Positions 21,747 to 30,450 of a stretch of DNA of 31,329 nucleotides are shown here, in pieces. Source of the DNA: CAVTWJ01 sp964525605 (GTDB lineage: Bacteria; Oederibacteriota; Muellerivitia; Muellerivitales; Muellerivitaceae); assembly GCA_964525605.1 (NCBI GenBank), contig CAZGKT010000043.1, positions 1 to 31,329 on the forward strand, written 5' to 3'. Below the pieces are notes generated by a model. It saw only the letters and a list, made by a program, of their open reading frames with translations. It ran no database searches and had not been told where the DNA came from. The first letter of the stretch is position 1, and the number at the start of each line of letters is the position of its first letter. The translations under genes and the position numbers were made by a program.

Positions 21747-23027
21747 TCAACCGATCGGTTTGAACGGATTGGTAAACACGGCCGCCTTCCCCAATTCGTT
21801 CTCGATTTCCAGCAAGCGGTTGTACTTGCAGATGCGTTCGCTTCGGCAAGCCGACCCGGTCTTGATCTGTCCTCCGCCCATGGCCACCGCGAAATCGGCC
21901 ATGAAGGCGTCCTCCGTCTCTCCCGACCGGTGGGAGATGACGTAATTCCATCCCGCCTTCCGGCACATCTGGATGGCCTCGATGGTTTCGGTGACGGTTC
22001 CGATCTGGTTGAGCTTGATCAGCACCGCGTTGGTGGATTTTTCCTTGATCCCTCGGGCGATGAACTTGGTGTTCGTCACGTACAGGTCGTCTCCCACGAT
22101 CTGGATCTTGCCTCCCAGGATTTCGGTGTGTTCCTCGAAACCCTTCCAGTCGTTCTCGGCTAATCCGTCCTCGATGGAGACGATGGGGAATTTTTCGACC
22201 CAGCCTTTGTAAAGATCGGTCATTTGCCGGCTGTTCTTTTTCCCTTGCCCCGACTTGGCCAGGTCGTATGCCCCGTTTTCAAAGAAGGAACTGGCCGCCG
22301 GGTCCAGGGCGATGCCCACCTCCTTCCCGGGTTTATAGCCCGCCGCCTCGATGGCCTGGACGATCACCTCCACGGCTTCCTCGTTGCTTTTCAGGTTCGG
22401 CGCGAAACCGCCCTCATCCCCCACCCCCGTCGAGTAGTTTTTCTTGTGAAGGATTCCCCGGAGGGCGTGGAAAACCTCGGCGCCCCACCGGAGCGCCTCG
22501 GCGAAATTGGGAGCCCCGATCGGCATGGCCATGAATTCCTGCAGGTCCACGCTGTTGTCCGCGTGCTTGCCGCCGTTGAGGATGTTCATCATGGGCACCG
22601 GAAGCCTCACGGCTCCGGTTCCGCCCAGATAAGCGTAAAGAGGAAGCTTGGCATCCAGGGAAGCCGCGCGGGCCACCGCCATGGAAACACCTAGAAGGGC
22701 GTTGGCGCCCAGCTTGCCTTTGTTGGGCGTTCCGTCCAGTTCGATCATGCGGCGGTCCAGGACGGCTTGCTGGCTCGCGTCCAGGCCCTTCACGGCCGGG
22801 GCAATGGTCTTGTTCACGTTCGCCACGGCCTTCAACACGCCCTTTCCTCCGTAGCGTTTTTTATCCCCGTCCCGAAGCTCCACGGCCTCGTTTTCACCCG
22901 TGGACGCGCCCGAGGGTACGGAAGCGCTGGCGGATATGCCGTTGTCCAGCTCCGCCCAAACCCGGATGGTGGGATTTCCCCTGGAATCTAGAATTTCCAA
23001 TGCCTTCACCGAAGCGATCTTCGCCAT
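21747..23027 (-). CDS. eno: Enolase
   Basis: Enolase converts 2-phosphoglycerate to phosphoenolpyruvate in glycolysis. The start at 23027 is chosen because AAGGAG lies six nt upstream; an in-frame ATG at 23042 would place that ribosome binding site inside the coding region. The 426-residue product has normal length. Typical segments are ILDSRGNPT, SVPSGASTGENEA, GANALLGVSMAVARA, the GDEGGFAPN loop, SIEDGLAENDW, VLIKLNQIGTVTE with the catalytic lysine, and SHRSGETED with the conserved histidine. It is transcribed on the minus strand towards the shared terminator and has a 235-nt divergent region in common with the MDR gene. Confidence 0.97.
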   Translation of the reverse strand: MAKIASVKALEILDSRGNPTIRVWAELDNGISASASVPSGASTGENEAVELRDGDKKRYGGKGVLKAVANVNKTIAPAVKGLDASQQAVLDRRMIELDGTPNKGKLGANALLGVSMAVARAASLDAKLPLYAYLGGTGAVRLPVPMMNILNGGKHADNSVDLQEFMAMPIGAPNFAEALRWGAEVFHALRGILHKKNYSTGVGDEGGFAPNLKSNEEAVEVIVQAIEAAGYKPGKEVGIALDPAASSFFENGAYDLAKSGQGKKNSRQMTDLYKGWVEKFPIVSIEDGLAENDWKGFEEHTEILGGKIQIVGDDLYVTNTKFIARGIKEKSTNAVLIKLNQIGTVTETIEAIQMCRKAGWNYVISHRSGETEDAFMADFAVAMGGGQIKTGSACRSERICKYNRLLEIENELGKAAVFTNPFKPIG

Positions 23028-23277
23028 ATCATTCTCCTTCATATAGGTTGAACTGCCGCGACACCAAGGGTTTCACTCCCTTCCATAGTTCAATAAGTAT
23101 AGGTACCGCGTGGTTGGGGAATCATGACCTTACTCATGAAGGAAGCCCCTTCATATTCGTAGGGTTTTAGCGTTCTTATCCGACGGGTTCGTGTTTGGGG
23201 TGAAGGCTCGACTCCCAACTCCTCCTGCCTTAAAGTAAACTTCCAACCAGGGTTTTGTTCCGAAATAGAGGATGCCG

Positions 23278-24294
23278 ATGAAACAAATCTGGATCACCCA
23301 GCACGGCGGGCCCGAGGTTCTCCAGCTTCGGGAAGGTCCCCCCGACCCGCCGGGCCAGGGGCAGGTGAGGGTGGCGGTCAAGGCCGCCGGAATCAACTTC
23401 GCCGACCTGATGGCCCGCAAGGGACTTTACCCCGACGCGCCCAAGCCCCCCTGTGTGGTGGGGTACGAGATTTCCGGCGTGGTGGAGGATGTGGGCCAGG
23501 GGGCGGACCCCCAATGGGTCGGCAAACCGGTCGTGGCCTTCACCCGTTTCGGCGGTTATTCCGAAAAGGTTACGCTTTCCCAAAACCAACTCTTCGAGAA
23601 ACCCTCCAACCTCACCTTCGAGCAATCGGCGGCCCTGCCCGTGAATTACCTCACGGCTTACCAACTCGTCGTGGTCATGGGAAGTTTGCATAAGGGCGAA
23701 ACGGTTTTGATCCACAACGCCGGGGGAGGCGTGGGCCTGGCCGCGTTGCAACTGGCCAAGCATCTAGGCGCTGTGACGTTGGGCACGGCCGGCCCGGCGA
23801 AGCATGAAACCTTGAAGCGGCTGGGGTTGGATCACGCGATCGATTACCGCTCCGGCGATTGGGCCGACCGGGTTTGGGAACTGACCCTGGGAAAGGGCGT
23901 CGATTTGATTTTGGACCCGATCGGGGGAGCCTATTGGAAAAAGAACTACAGCCTTCTACGCCCGACCGGACGGCTGGGTATGTTCGGCGTTTCCGCCGTC
24001 TCGGAGAAAAAATCCCCGCCCTTCTTGGCTTTCCTGAAACTGTTGACTCATGTTCCCTTCTATAACCCCATCACCCTGATGAACGCGAACAAGGGAACCT
24101 TCGGGGTCAACCTGGGCCATCTTTGGGAAGAGGCGGACAAGACCCGGGGCTGGTTCACGGAAATCTTGAAGGGCGTCCATGAAGGATGGATCAAGCCCCA
24201 CGTGGACCGCAGTTATTTCTTTTCCGAGGCCGCCCAGGCGCATCAATTTATGGAAGAACGCAAGAACCTGGGCAAGGTTCTCCTGGTCCCCTAG
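23278..24294 (+). CDS. Zinc-free MDR-family oxidoreductase (quinone reductase / VAT-1-like)
   Basis: This medium-chain dehydrogenase/reductase of about 338 residues has no catalytic zinc ligands, as in NADPH:quinone oxidoreductases and VAT-1-like proteins. Visible are VKAAGINFADLMARKGLYP, the hydrophobic core and the nucleotide-binding HNAGGGVGLAALQLAK near residues 145-160. LILDPIGGAYWKKNYSLLRPTGRLGMFG, in two parts, matches the VAT-1 branch. The ATG at 23278 is preferred because AGAGG lies six nt upstream; the ATG at 23272 would directly abut it. The gene is followed after 2 nt by a gene of unknown function, so they are probably cotranscribed. The physiological substrate is unknown. Confidence 0.88.
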   Translation: MKQIWITQHGGPEVLQLREGPPDPPGQGQVRVAVKAAGINFADLMARKGLYPDAPKPPCVVGYEISGVVEDVGQGADPQWVGKPVVAFTRFGGYSEKVTLSQNQLFEKPSNLTFEQSAALPVNYLTAYQLVVVMGSLHKGETVLIHNAGGGVGLAALQLAKHLGAVTLGTAGPAKHETLKRLGLDHAIDYRSGDWADRVWELTLGKGVDLILDPIGGAYWKKNYSLLRPTGRLGMFGVSAVSEKKSPPFLAFLKLLTHVPFYNPITLMNANKGTFGVNLGHLWEEADKTRGWFTEILKGVHEGWIKPHVDRSYFFSEAAQAHQFMEERKNLGKVLLVP

Positions 24295-24296
24295 CC

Positions 24297-24857
24297 ATGA
24301 AAACTTCCCGGGCCATCCAAGAGATCCTGAAAATCATTCCCCCGGGTTTCCCCCGGCCTTTTGATTTCCTTCAAAAGGGAACACCCATCCGGAAGGGACT
24401 CCAGGCGGTATCAATGCTTGAGAACCCTGGACTTGATCAAGAATCCAATCTTCTTTTGAAAGCCGCCCTTTATCTTTATTTTGACGGGTTCGAGGAAGCC
24501 CATTCGATCGCGCAGAATCATGAAGGGGTGGGGGGAAACTGGGTCCACGCCCTCCTGCACCGAAGGGAACCGGACGCGTCGAATTCCAGATACTGGTACC
24601 GCCGAACCTCGATCCCCCGCCCCCTGAGCGGGGAAATCGGCCGGGAGGTTCTGGGGTTGCTGGAACAAAAACCGGTTCCGGAACTGGAAAAGCTCAAAAA
24701 GAAGGTTGCGGCGTCTAAATTATGGGAGCCTGAGATCTTCGTGGGTCTGGCGGACCCATACGTGAAAGAAGATCCCGCCTCACCGGTATACCATCTCCTG
24801 GCCCGGATACAGGAAGCGGAGTGGAGGGGTTTGTTGAAGCATCTCCTAGGGTTTTGA
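24297..24857 (+). CDS. Conserved hypothetical protein with HRREPDxSNxxYWYRR motif
   Basis: This 186-residue cytoplasmic protein has its ATG two nt after the MDR stop. It contains a helix-rich N-terminal half with LLLKAALYLYFDGFEEAHSIAQNHEG, in two parts, then the striking segment NWVHALLHRREPDASNSRYW followed by YRR. I recall a family of uncharacterised proteins from Acidobacteria, Planctomycetes and Verrucomicrobia with the same pattern (helix pair, WHxxxHRREPDxSNAKYWFRR), but it has no named function. The His, Arg and Glu residues could form a metal or phosphate site; that is speculation. The rest of the C-terminal half is helical and Lys/Glu-rich. The operon position suggests a link to the oxidoreductase. 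Confidence 0.72.
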   Translation: MKTSRAIQEILKIIPPGFPRPFDFLQKGTPIRKGLQAVSMLENPGLDQESNLLLKAALYLYFDGFEEAHSIAQNHEGVGGNWVHALLHRREPDASNSRYWYRRTSIPRPLSGEIGREVLGLLEQKPVPELEKLKKKVAASKLWEPEIFVGLADPYVKEDPASPVYHLLARIQEAEWRGLLKHLLGF

Positions 24858-24890
24858 CCCCGCCATCCCAACCAGAATAAGGGGAACAAC

Positions 24891-25433
24891 GTGAACAAAG
24901 CTTACGGGTTATTGATTCTGCCTCTGTTATGGGTCTTATCGGGGTGCGGCAATTCGCCGACCGCCAGTTCGGGACCGGCCGTGATCGTTCTCAATACCTG
25001 GAACGGATCTCCCGAATCCAGCAATGTGGTCAACGGTTCGGACGGCTTTGAGATCACCCCTTTCCCCGGGTCCAGCCTCTCCAAAGTGATTTTGTGGATG
25101 ATCGCGAACCAGACGGGAACCTACAACTATGGGCTTGTAGTCACCGATTATTCCAAGAGCAATAGTTCCATCGGCAGTTCGACCACCGGGTCCGTTTCCA
25201 TTCCCAACGATTCTTCCTATCACCCGGTCACCTTTACCTTCAGCGGAAACCCGGGCGTGAACAAGGGGGACGCGATTTCCTTCACGGTCAACATCCAAAG
25301 CTCGCCGGGGGGAAGTACCAGCGGTTTTTGCACGCAAGCCTCGAGTTCCGGGAACACCACGATTTACGAAACGAGCGGACTGGGAACACTCCTGGGAACG
25401 GGCGTGGCCGTCGTGGTTTACGGCAATAGTTAA
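24891..25433 (+). CDS. Ser/Gly-rich lipoprotein
   Basis: This 180-residue lipoprotein has a GTG start preceded by GGGGAA. A short signal peptide ends in the lipobox LSGC (residues 16-19). The mature part is rich in Ser, Gly, Asn and Thr and alternates hydrophobic and polar residues, for example SKVILWMIANQTGTYNYGLVV split in two. It suggests a beta-sandwich surface protein of choice-of-anchor type, with no catalytic pattern. It lies 33 nt after the HRREPD gene and may share its transcript. Function unknown. Confidence 0.75.
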   Translation: MNKAYGLLILPLLWVLSGCGNSPTASSGPAVIVLNTWNGSPESSNVVNGSDGFEITPFPGSSLSKVILWMIANQTGTYNYGLVVTDYSKSNSSIGSSTTGSVSIPNDSSYHPVTFTFSGNPGVNKGDAISFTVNIQSSPGGSTSGFCTQASSSGNTTIYETSGLGTLLGTGVAVVVYGNS

Positions 25434-25434
25434 A

Positions 25435-25461
25435 GCCCTTCGGGAAAACGGCTCCCTTTTT
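25435..25461 (+). terminator. Possible weak terminator after the lipoprotein gene
   Basis: A short GGGA/TCCC stem (25442-25445 with 25453-25456) is followed by five T residues directly after the lipoprotein stop. The stem is only 4 bp, so the assignment is weak. Confidence 0.25.
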
Positions 25462-25535
25462 ATTTTCAGGGAAGCTCCATATTTCTTTTAACGGTTGGCC
25501 GATGATAAACTGCCTCCCATCCCAGGGAGACAACC

Positions 25536-26729
25536 ATGCACTATTTTGACCACGCCGCTACCACCCCCCTTGATGAAAATGTTTTGGAAGCCATGAAGCC
25601 CTACCTGATCGGGGATTTCGGAAACCCTTCCAGCGTCCACCATTACGGCCGGGAAGCCCGGGCCGCGATGGAAAGGTCCCGCGAAACCATCGCCGCCACC
25701 CTTTCCTGCGATCCCAAAGAAATCGTCTTCACCTCGGGGGGAACGGAAAGCGTCAACAGCATCCTCAAAGGCGCCGCCTTCGCCTCCCCTCCCCGGGCCC
25801 GGCATTTGATTGTTTCCGCCGTAGAACACAGTTGCGTTCTGGAGTGCGCCGATTACCTCACGAACCACGGCTACAGCGTGACCACGGTGGGCGTCGATGC
25901 GCAGGGCCGGGTCAACCCCCAGGAAGTGGAAAAAGCCATCCGCCCCGGGGAAACCTTTCTCATATCCATCATGGCCGCCAACAACGAGGTGGGGACGATC
26001 CAGCCCATCGGCGAGATCGGGAACATCGCCCGCAGTTACCAGGTCCTCTTCCATACGGACGCGGTCCAGGCCTACGGCAAGATTCCCCTGGACCTGGAAA
26101 AACACTCTATCGATTTCCTCTCCATTTCCGCCCACAAGATTTACGGCCCCAAAGGCGTGGGGTTTCTCTACCAGCGCAAGGGGAAGGAACTGGTGCCCCT
26201 GGTCCATGGCGGAGGCCAGGAAAGGGACCGGCGCGGCGGCACGGAAAACGTGGCGGGCATCGTGGGGATGGCCGCAGCCGCCCAAAAGATTTGCGGGGAT
26301 ACCCTGGAGCAGGGCCGGTTGAGGGTTCTCGTCCAGAGCTTCCAGGTCAGGTTGAAGGAACTATTTCCCGACCTGCGGATCAATGGTCCGGAGGATACGA
26401 ACCAGCGCGTTCCGGGCCTTTTGAACGTCAGCCTCAAGGGCCAGCAGGGAGAAACCCTGGTGCACAGCCTGGACGCCCGGGGTTACGCCCTTTCTTCCGG
26501 GGCCGCCTGCGCGGCCGGGTCCGCTCCTCCCTCCCATGTCCTCTTGGCGATGGGCCGAACCCCCAAGGAAGCCAAGCAGGGGCTCCGGTTCAGCTTCGGC
26601 CGTCACAATACAGGCGAGGAATTGAACGAGTTTTTACAGGGATTCCCCTCGGTGATCCAGGGGCTGGAAATGATGAGTTCCTTCCTGGATGAGGAAGAAC
26701 CCTCCAAAGAAACTGGCAAAACGAAATAG
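25536..26729 (+). CDS. Cysteine desulfurase (NifS/IscS family)
   Basis: This PLP enzyme removes sulfur from cysteine as an enzyme-bound persulfide for Fe-S clusters and thiolated tRNA. The 397-residue protein shows YFDHAATTP (3-11), FTSGGTESVN (65-74) and EHSC (97-100). MAANNEVGTIQP (146-157), HTDAVQAYGK (173-182) and SAHKIYGPKG (198-207) with PLP lysine Lys201 follow. The catalytic cysteine is Cys325 in SSGAACAAG (320-328); the usual pattern is SSGSACSSG, so the flanking residues are a mild variant. AGGGAGA precedes the ATG. No IscU, IscR or Suf gene is adjacent, so it could feed MnmA (1037-2182) or several pathways. The group I loop and overall length indicate the NifS/IscS type rather than SufS. 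Confidence 0.95.
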   Translation: MHYFDHAATTPLDENVLEAMKPYLIGDFGNPSSVHHYGREARAAMERSRETIAATLSCDPKEIVFTSGGTESVNSILKGAAFASPPRARHLIVSAVEHSCVLECADYLTNHGYSVTTVGVDAQGRVNPQEVEKAIRPGETFLISIMAANNEVGTIQPIGEIGNIARSYQVLFHTDAVQAYGKIPLDLEKHSIDFLSISAHKIYGPKGVGFLYQRKGKELVPLVHGGGQERDRRGGTENVAGIVGMAAAAQKICGDTLEQGRLRVLVQSFQVRLKELFPDLRINGPEDTNQRVPGLLNVSLKGQQGETLVHSLDARGYALSSGAACAAGSAPPSHVLLAMGRTPKEAKQGLRFSFGRHNTGEELNEFLQGFPSVIQGLEMMSSFLDEEEPSKETGKTK

Positions 26730-26732
26730 GTC

Positions 26733-26902
26733 GCCGCGAAGGCACGAAGTAGGGCAAACCTAATCGTTTTGTTCAAAGATGGCAAAAAAATTTGAGCTGG
26801 TTCGGGGTCGAAAAAAGGTTTTCTTATGCCGATTCCCGAAATTAAAAATATTAAGGAAATCGGCACTATACCGACCTCTTTAAAAGCCTCATCGAAGGTC
26901 GG
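26733..26902. repeat. Structured intergenic region with two inverted repeats
   Basis: After the desulfurase stop, TCGCCGCGAAGGC resembles the end of a dispersed repeat I recall from many environmental genomes. Then TGCCGATT (26827-26834) with AATCGGCA (26858-26865) and CCGACCT (26871-26877) with AGGTCGG (26896-26902) form two successive hairpins with long loops. Neither is followed by a T-run, so they are not clear terminators. They lie upstream of the chemoreceptor promoter and could be operators or repeat remnants. Confidence 0.4.
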
Positions 26903-26943
26903 CATGGCGTTTTCGCGGTGAATACTTACCCGTTTCCTTCTGT

Positions 26944-26949
26944 TAAAAT
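26944..26949 (+). promoter_or_regulatory. -10-like TAAAAT upstream of the chemoreceptor gene
   Basis: TAAAAT at 26944-26949 would give +1 near 26956 and a leader of about 28 nt containing AAAGG seven nt before the TTG start. No clear -35 is seen. Confidence 0.35.
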
Positions 26950-26984
26950 AATCCCGCCTTAAAACTCGACCCGAAAGGCCTTTT

Positions 26985-28649
26985 TTGTACACCCGAAAAC
27001 TCGGTTTTAAAATCGCGGTCTGCGTGGCCGTCTGCCTCTTCCTGATCGAGGGGATTTTCGGATACCTCGAGATTCGCAACCAACGCCAGGTTCTTTTTGA
27101 TCGGCAAGTGAAGTCCATCCTCACCACCACCCAGGCCCTCACTCCCGAACTCATCCGGGACATCCGCACCGAAAAATTTACCGCCCTTTCCCAACTTGTT
27201 TCCGAACTGACCGATCAATACGGCATCTACGCCTTTACCCTTTTTGATCCCCAGGGAAAGGTGTTCGTCCACAACCTGGGCGACGCCAGTTATTCAGCCT
27301 CGCTGGACGACCTGCGCCATTCGCTCAACGAGGTCCAGGTCCGCAAAGAACCCATCCAAGAAACCATCCAGACGCCTTCGGGTCTTGTCCTGCGGTATGT
27401 CAATGTCCTCCAGGACTCGGAAGGGGCCGTGATCGGGGGAATCCGCATTGAGACTCCCCTTTCCAGCGTGGATCGGGAGATCCATAGTTTCATCGTCCAG
27501 ACCTTCCTGAAGGCGGGGCTGGCGGCCCTGCTGGTGACGATCGTCCTGACCGCCCTCCTGGTTTATTTCGTGGTGAATCCGCTGGATGCCATCCGCCGGG
27601 AAATGACCGCCCTGGCCCGGGGCGAAGCGGACCTGACCTACCAGATCAAGGTGGTCTCCCGCGACGAGGTGGGGGAAATGGCGACCCAGTTTAATTTATT
27701 CATCGGAAAAATCCGGGCCATGGTGTCCCGGGTCAGCGAACATTCCCAAAGGCTCTCCGAACAGGTGCAGGGGATGACCCAATCCACCGCCGAAGTGAGC
27801 GCCATGAGCGAGGATGTCTCCACCACCATCCAGCAGATCGCCCGGGGGGCCGAAGACCAGGCCACCAAGATCGCCGAGGTCCACCATCTCATGCAGGAAA
27901 TGCAGGACTCCATGCGGGAAGTGGAGAAAAAGGCCGGCGAAGCCTCCGGCGCCGTGGACAAGGCCACCCTCACCGCCCAGGCGGGGGGCAAGATGGCGCG
28001 GGGAACCATCGAGCGCATCACCTCCCTGAACGAGACCATCCTCAAGAATTCCGAGGGCATCCACCGCCTGGGAGGCAAGAGCAAGGAAATCGGGCGGGTG
28101 GTGGAAATCATCTCGGGCATCTCGGAACAAACCAACCTGCTTTCCCTCAACGCCGCCATCGAGGCCGCGCGGGCCGGGGAACAGGGCAAGGGGTTCGCCG
28201 TGGTGGCCGATGAGATCCGAAGCCTGGCCGACCGGGTGGGAAAAGCCACCGAGGAAATCGGGTTCCTGATCCAGGAGATTCAGGATGAGACCCAGGTTGC
28301 CGTGAATTCCATGGAAAAAAGCGCGAACGAGATCCAGGTCAGCCGGGACGGCATCAAGAAGATGGAGAAATCGCTGGATGAGATCGTGGAGGTCATTGAG
28401 AACGTGGTGACCTTCACCAAGACCATTTCGGACCTGACGGCCCTCCAGACCCAGCGGTACGGAAAGATCGTCCACAGTATCCAGGATATCAACGCGGTCT
28501 CGGAGGAATCGGCGGCCTCCACCGAGGAAGTTTCGGCCTCGACCGAGGAGCAGACGGCCAGCATGGAGCAGGTGACGGCGACCTTCAAGGAACTCTCCGC
28601 CATGGCCGAGGAACTGCGCCAGATGGTGGAACATTTCAAGACTCAATGA
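26985..28649 (+). CDS. Methyl-accepting chemotaxis protein
   Basis: This is a transmembrane chemoreceptor of 554 residues. The first membrane helix lies at about 7-27 and the second at about 175-197. Between them is a periplasmic ligand-binding domain of about 145 residues, probably of the Cache type (FDPQGKVFVHNLGD at 87-100 is typical). A HAMP domain follows (NPLDAIRREMTALARGEADL, 198-217, to about 250) and then the long coiled-coil signalling domain. Its hairpin tip ISEQTNLLSLNAAIEAARAGEQGKGFAVVADEIRSLADR spans 379-417. Candidate methylation sites (EESAAS, STEEVSAS, STEEQTAS) lie near the C-terminus. There is no CheR pentapeptide. The start is TTG with AAAGG upstream. The gene overlaps the GT39-like gene by 4 nt, and no che genes lie in the window. 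The ligand is unknown. Confidence 0.94.
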   Translation: MYTRKLGFKIAVCVAVCLFLIEGIFGYLEIRNQRQVLFDRQVKSILTTTQALTPELIRDIRTEKFTALSQLVSELTDQYGIYAFTLFDPQGKVFVHNLGDASYSASLDDLRHSLNEVQVRKEPIQETIQTPSGLVLRYVNVLQDSEGAVIGGIRIETPLSSVDREIHSFIVQTFLKAGLAALLVTIVLTALLVYFVVNPLDAIRREMTALARGEADLTYQIKVVSRDEVGEMATQFNLFIGKIRAMVSRVSEHSQRLSEQVQGMTQSTAEVSAMSEDVSTTIQQIARGAEDQATKIAEVHHLMQEMQDSMREVEKKAGEASGAVDKATLTAQAGGKMARGTIERITSLNETILKNSEGIHRLGGKSKEIGRVVEIISGISEQTNLLSLNAAIEAARAGEQGKGFAVVADEIRSLADRVGKATEEIGFLIQEIQDETQVAVNSMEKSANEIQVSRDGIKKMEKSLDEIVEVIENVVTFTKTISDLTALQTQRYGKIVHSIQDINAVSEESAASTEEVSASTEEQTASMEQVTATFKELSAMAEELRQMVEHFKTQ

Positions 28650-30130
28650 TTTCTGAAAACAAGGGCTCGGAACATCCGGGAGCCTGGGTTCTCCTTTGGC
28701 TGGCCATCCTGGCCTTTTTGGTTTTACTTTCCCAATGGTCCCGCCTGTCCTATCCCCTGGGCGACAACGAAGGCTTTTACAGTTTCTACGCCCTCCAGAT
28801 GGGGAGGGGGCTCCAGCTTTACCGGGACCTTTGGGACCACAAGCCGCCCGGTTTATTCCTCCAATATTTCCTGCTGGGCCGGTTCATGCCGTTGGACGAG
28901 ATCCATTTGCGCCTTTACGTCTGCGGGGTCCATTTTCTCAACGCTTTCCTTTTGATCCGGCTGGGACGTTTGTTGGGTTTTGACCGGCCGGCGGCCTGGG
29001 GAGCGGCTTTCCTTTACGTCTTGTTGCTGTTTCCCGCCCTGCTTCAGCCCTGGTCCGCGGAAGCGGACCTGTTGGGTTTGCCTTTTCTTTTGGCCGCCCT
29101 TGTCTTGGCCTTTTCCCCCGGCATGGCCGGCGCGTTTATTTCCGGAACCTGTTTCGCCCTGGCTTTTTTGACCAAGCAAAGCGCGGGGCTGATCCTGCCG
29201 GCCTTTCTGGCGGTTCCGGGGTTGAGGGAAAAACGCAAAGCGGGAGCCTGGGCGGGCGGAGCGGCCTTCGGCCTGACGGCCGTTCTTTTTCCAATCTTCC
29301 TGGATGGGCGATTCCCCGAGTTTTGGAACTCCTTCGCCCGATTCAACCATTACTACGTGACCAACAGCTGGAATTTTTTTCTGACTTCCCGGCCTTATCG
29401 GGATTTTGAAACGAAGTGGCTCCTCGCTTTCCTGCTCCTTTTCGGCCCGCCCCTGGTCGGGTGGATTCCGTTCCTATTCCTCAAACCCGCGCCGACCGAA
29501 CCGGCTCCTCCCCGTTTGTTCCTGGGCCTCTGGTTTCTCGGGGCCCTGGTTTCCTGTTTCTTGAGCGCCTATTTCTTTTCTTATTACTTCATCGCCTTGC
29601 TCCCCCCCCTGTGCCTCGCCCTGGCTTATGGATTGCAGAAGGGGGTGAAACTGAAAATTCTCCGGGCGGGTATCTTTTGCGGATGGGTTCTGGGGGTGGC
29701 CCTCAGTACGGGGCTCAATGTGGACGGGGTGGGTGACAGGATCTTTAGCTATTGCCAGTACGCGACCCAAAGGTATGAGGCGGATAAGGAATTAGGCACC
29801 CTGATCCGCCAGCAGTCCGTTTCCCGGGATCGGCTGTTTTGCTGGGCCTGCGAGCCCACGGTCTACGCCTACGCGGGCCTTCCCATGGCGGTCACGCGAT
29901 CACCGGTCATCAATCACCTTCGTTTTCTGGCGGGAGACGCGGCGCAGGCCCCCGCGCGTTTCGCGCAAGAACTTCCCAGGTTCTGTGTCTTATCCCACGA
30001 TCCCCAGGTTTTTCCCGTCCCCGATTGGCTTCTCCAAAACCTCCAGGAGAATTATGTTCAGGTAAATTTCTCGCCCGGCACGGATACCCAGGGGTTGGAT
30101 TTATATGAACTGCAGAATGAAGGAAATTAG
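28646..30130 (+). CDS. GT39/ArnT-like polyprenyl-phosphate glycosyltransferase
   Basis: This 494-residue GT-C integral membrane glycosyltransferase has about ten hydrophobic helices. The first periplasmic loop carries the acidic motif GDNEGFYSF (Asp40, Glu42), and DHKPPG (64-69) follows, as in the PMT_2/ArnT/GT83-like proteins that use lipid-phosphate sugars. The final ~110 residues are soluble. The ATG overlaps the chemoreceptor stop by 4 nt (ATGA), so it is translationally coupled to it, an unexpected partner. Its own stop overlaps the stop of the convergent gene at 30127-30130. Substrate is unknown, but it may join the same envelope-glycan theme as 4086-10572. Confidence 0.87.
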   Translation: MISENKGSEHPGAWVLLWLAILAFLVLLSQWSRLSYPLGDNEGFYSFYALQMGRGLQLYRDLWDHKPPGLFLQYFLLGRFMPLDEIHLRLYVCGVHFLNAFLLIRLGRLLGFDRPAAWGAAFLYVLLLFPALLQPWSAEADLLGLPFLLAALVLAFSPGMAGAFISGTCFALAFLTKQSAGLILPAFLAVPGLREKRKAGAWAGGAAFGLTAVLFPIFLDGRFPEFWNSFARFNHYYVTNSWNFFLTSRPYRDFETKWLLAFLLLFGPPLVGWIPFLFLKPAPTEPAPPRLFLGLWFLGALVSCFLSAYFFSYYFIALLPPLCLALAYGLQKGVKLKILRAGIFCGWVLGVALSTGLNVDGVGDRIFSYCQYATQRYEADKELGTLIRQQSVSRDRLFCWACEPTVYAYAGLPMAVTRSPVINHLRFLAGDAAQAPARFAQELPRFCVLSHDPQVFPVPDWLLQNLQENYVQVNFSPGTDTQGLDLYELQNEGN

Positions 30131-30450
30131 GGGATGAGGAAACTGGCCGCGTCCTGGTCGGCGGGGGTGAGGGGCTTCTGGCTTTCCAGCAGGGCCATCT
30201 GGGTCTTCCAATAGACATAGGCCTGCTTCGCCTCGGGGGCGCTCTCGGGGTTGGTGGCGTTCATCTGCCGCTGGGCCTGTTCCACCTCGCCCGAAACCTT
30301 GGCCAGCTTCAGGTTGAAATTAAGGGCATCCTGCTGGGCGGCCGTCTTCGCGGGGTTGGGCTTGTACTCCGCCAGCAGATTTTTTTCGATCTGGTCGATG
30401 GCCTGTTCGAGGGCCTTGACCGTGGCTGAATTGACGGATAGAGGGTCCAT
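30127..30450 (-). CDS. Small helical hypothetical protein
   Basis: I do not recognise this 107-residue protein. The ATG at 30450 has GGAAGGTT seven nt upstream; the longer frame back to 30723 has no ribosome binding site and overlaps the peroxiredoxin promoter region and gene. The sequence is polar and helix-forming (VKALEQAIDQIEKNLLAEY, then a Pro/Asn turn and ALNFNLKLAKVSGEVEQAQRQM, in two parts). It ends with LTPADQDAASFLIP. No signal peptide or membrane segment is present. It could be a small coiled-coil protein. Its stop shares two bases with that of the convergent GT39-like gene. Confidence 0.6.
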   Translation of the reverse strand: MDPLSVNSATVKALEQAIDQIEKNLLAEYKPNPAKTAAQQDALNFNLKLAKVSGEVEQAQRQMNATNPESAPEAKQAYVYWKTQMALLESQKPLTPADQDAASFLIP

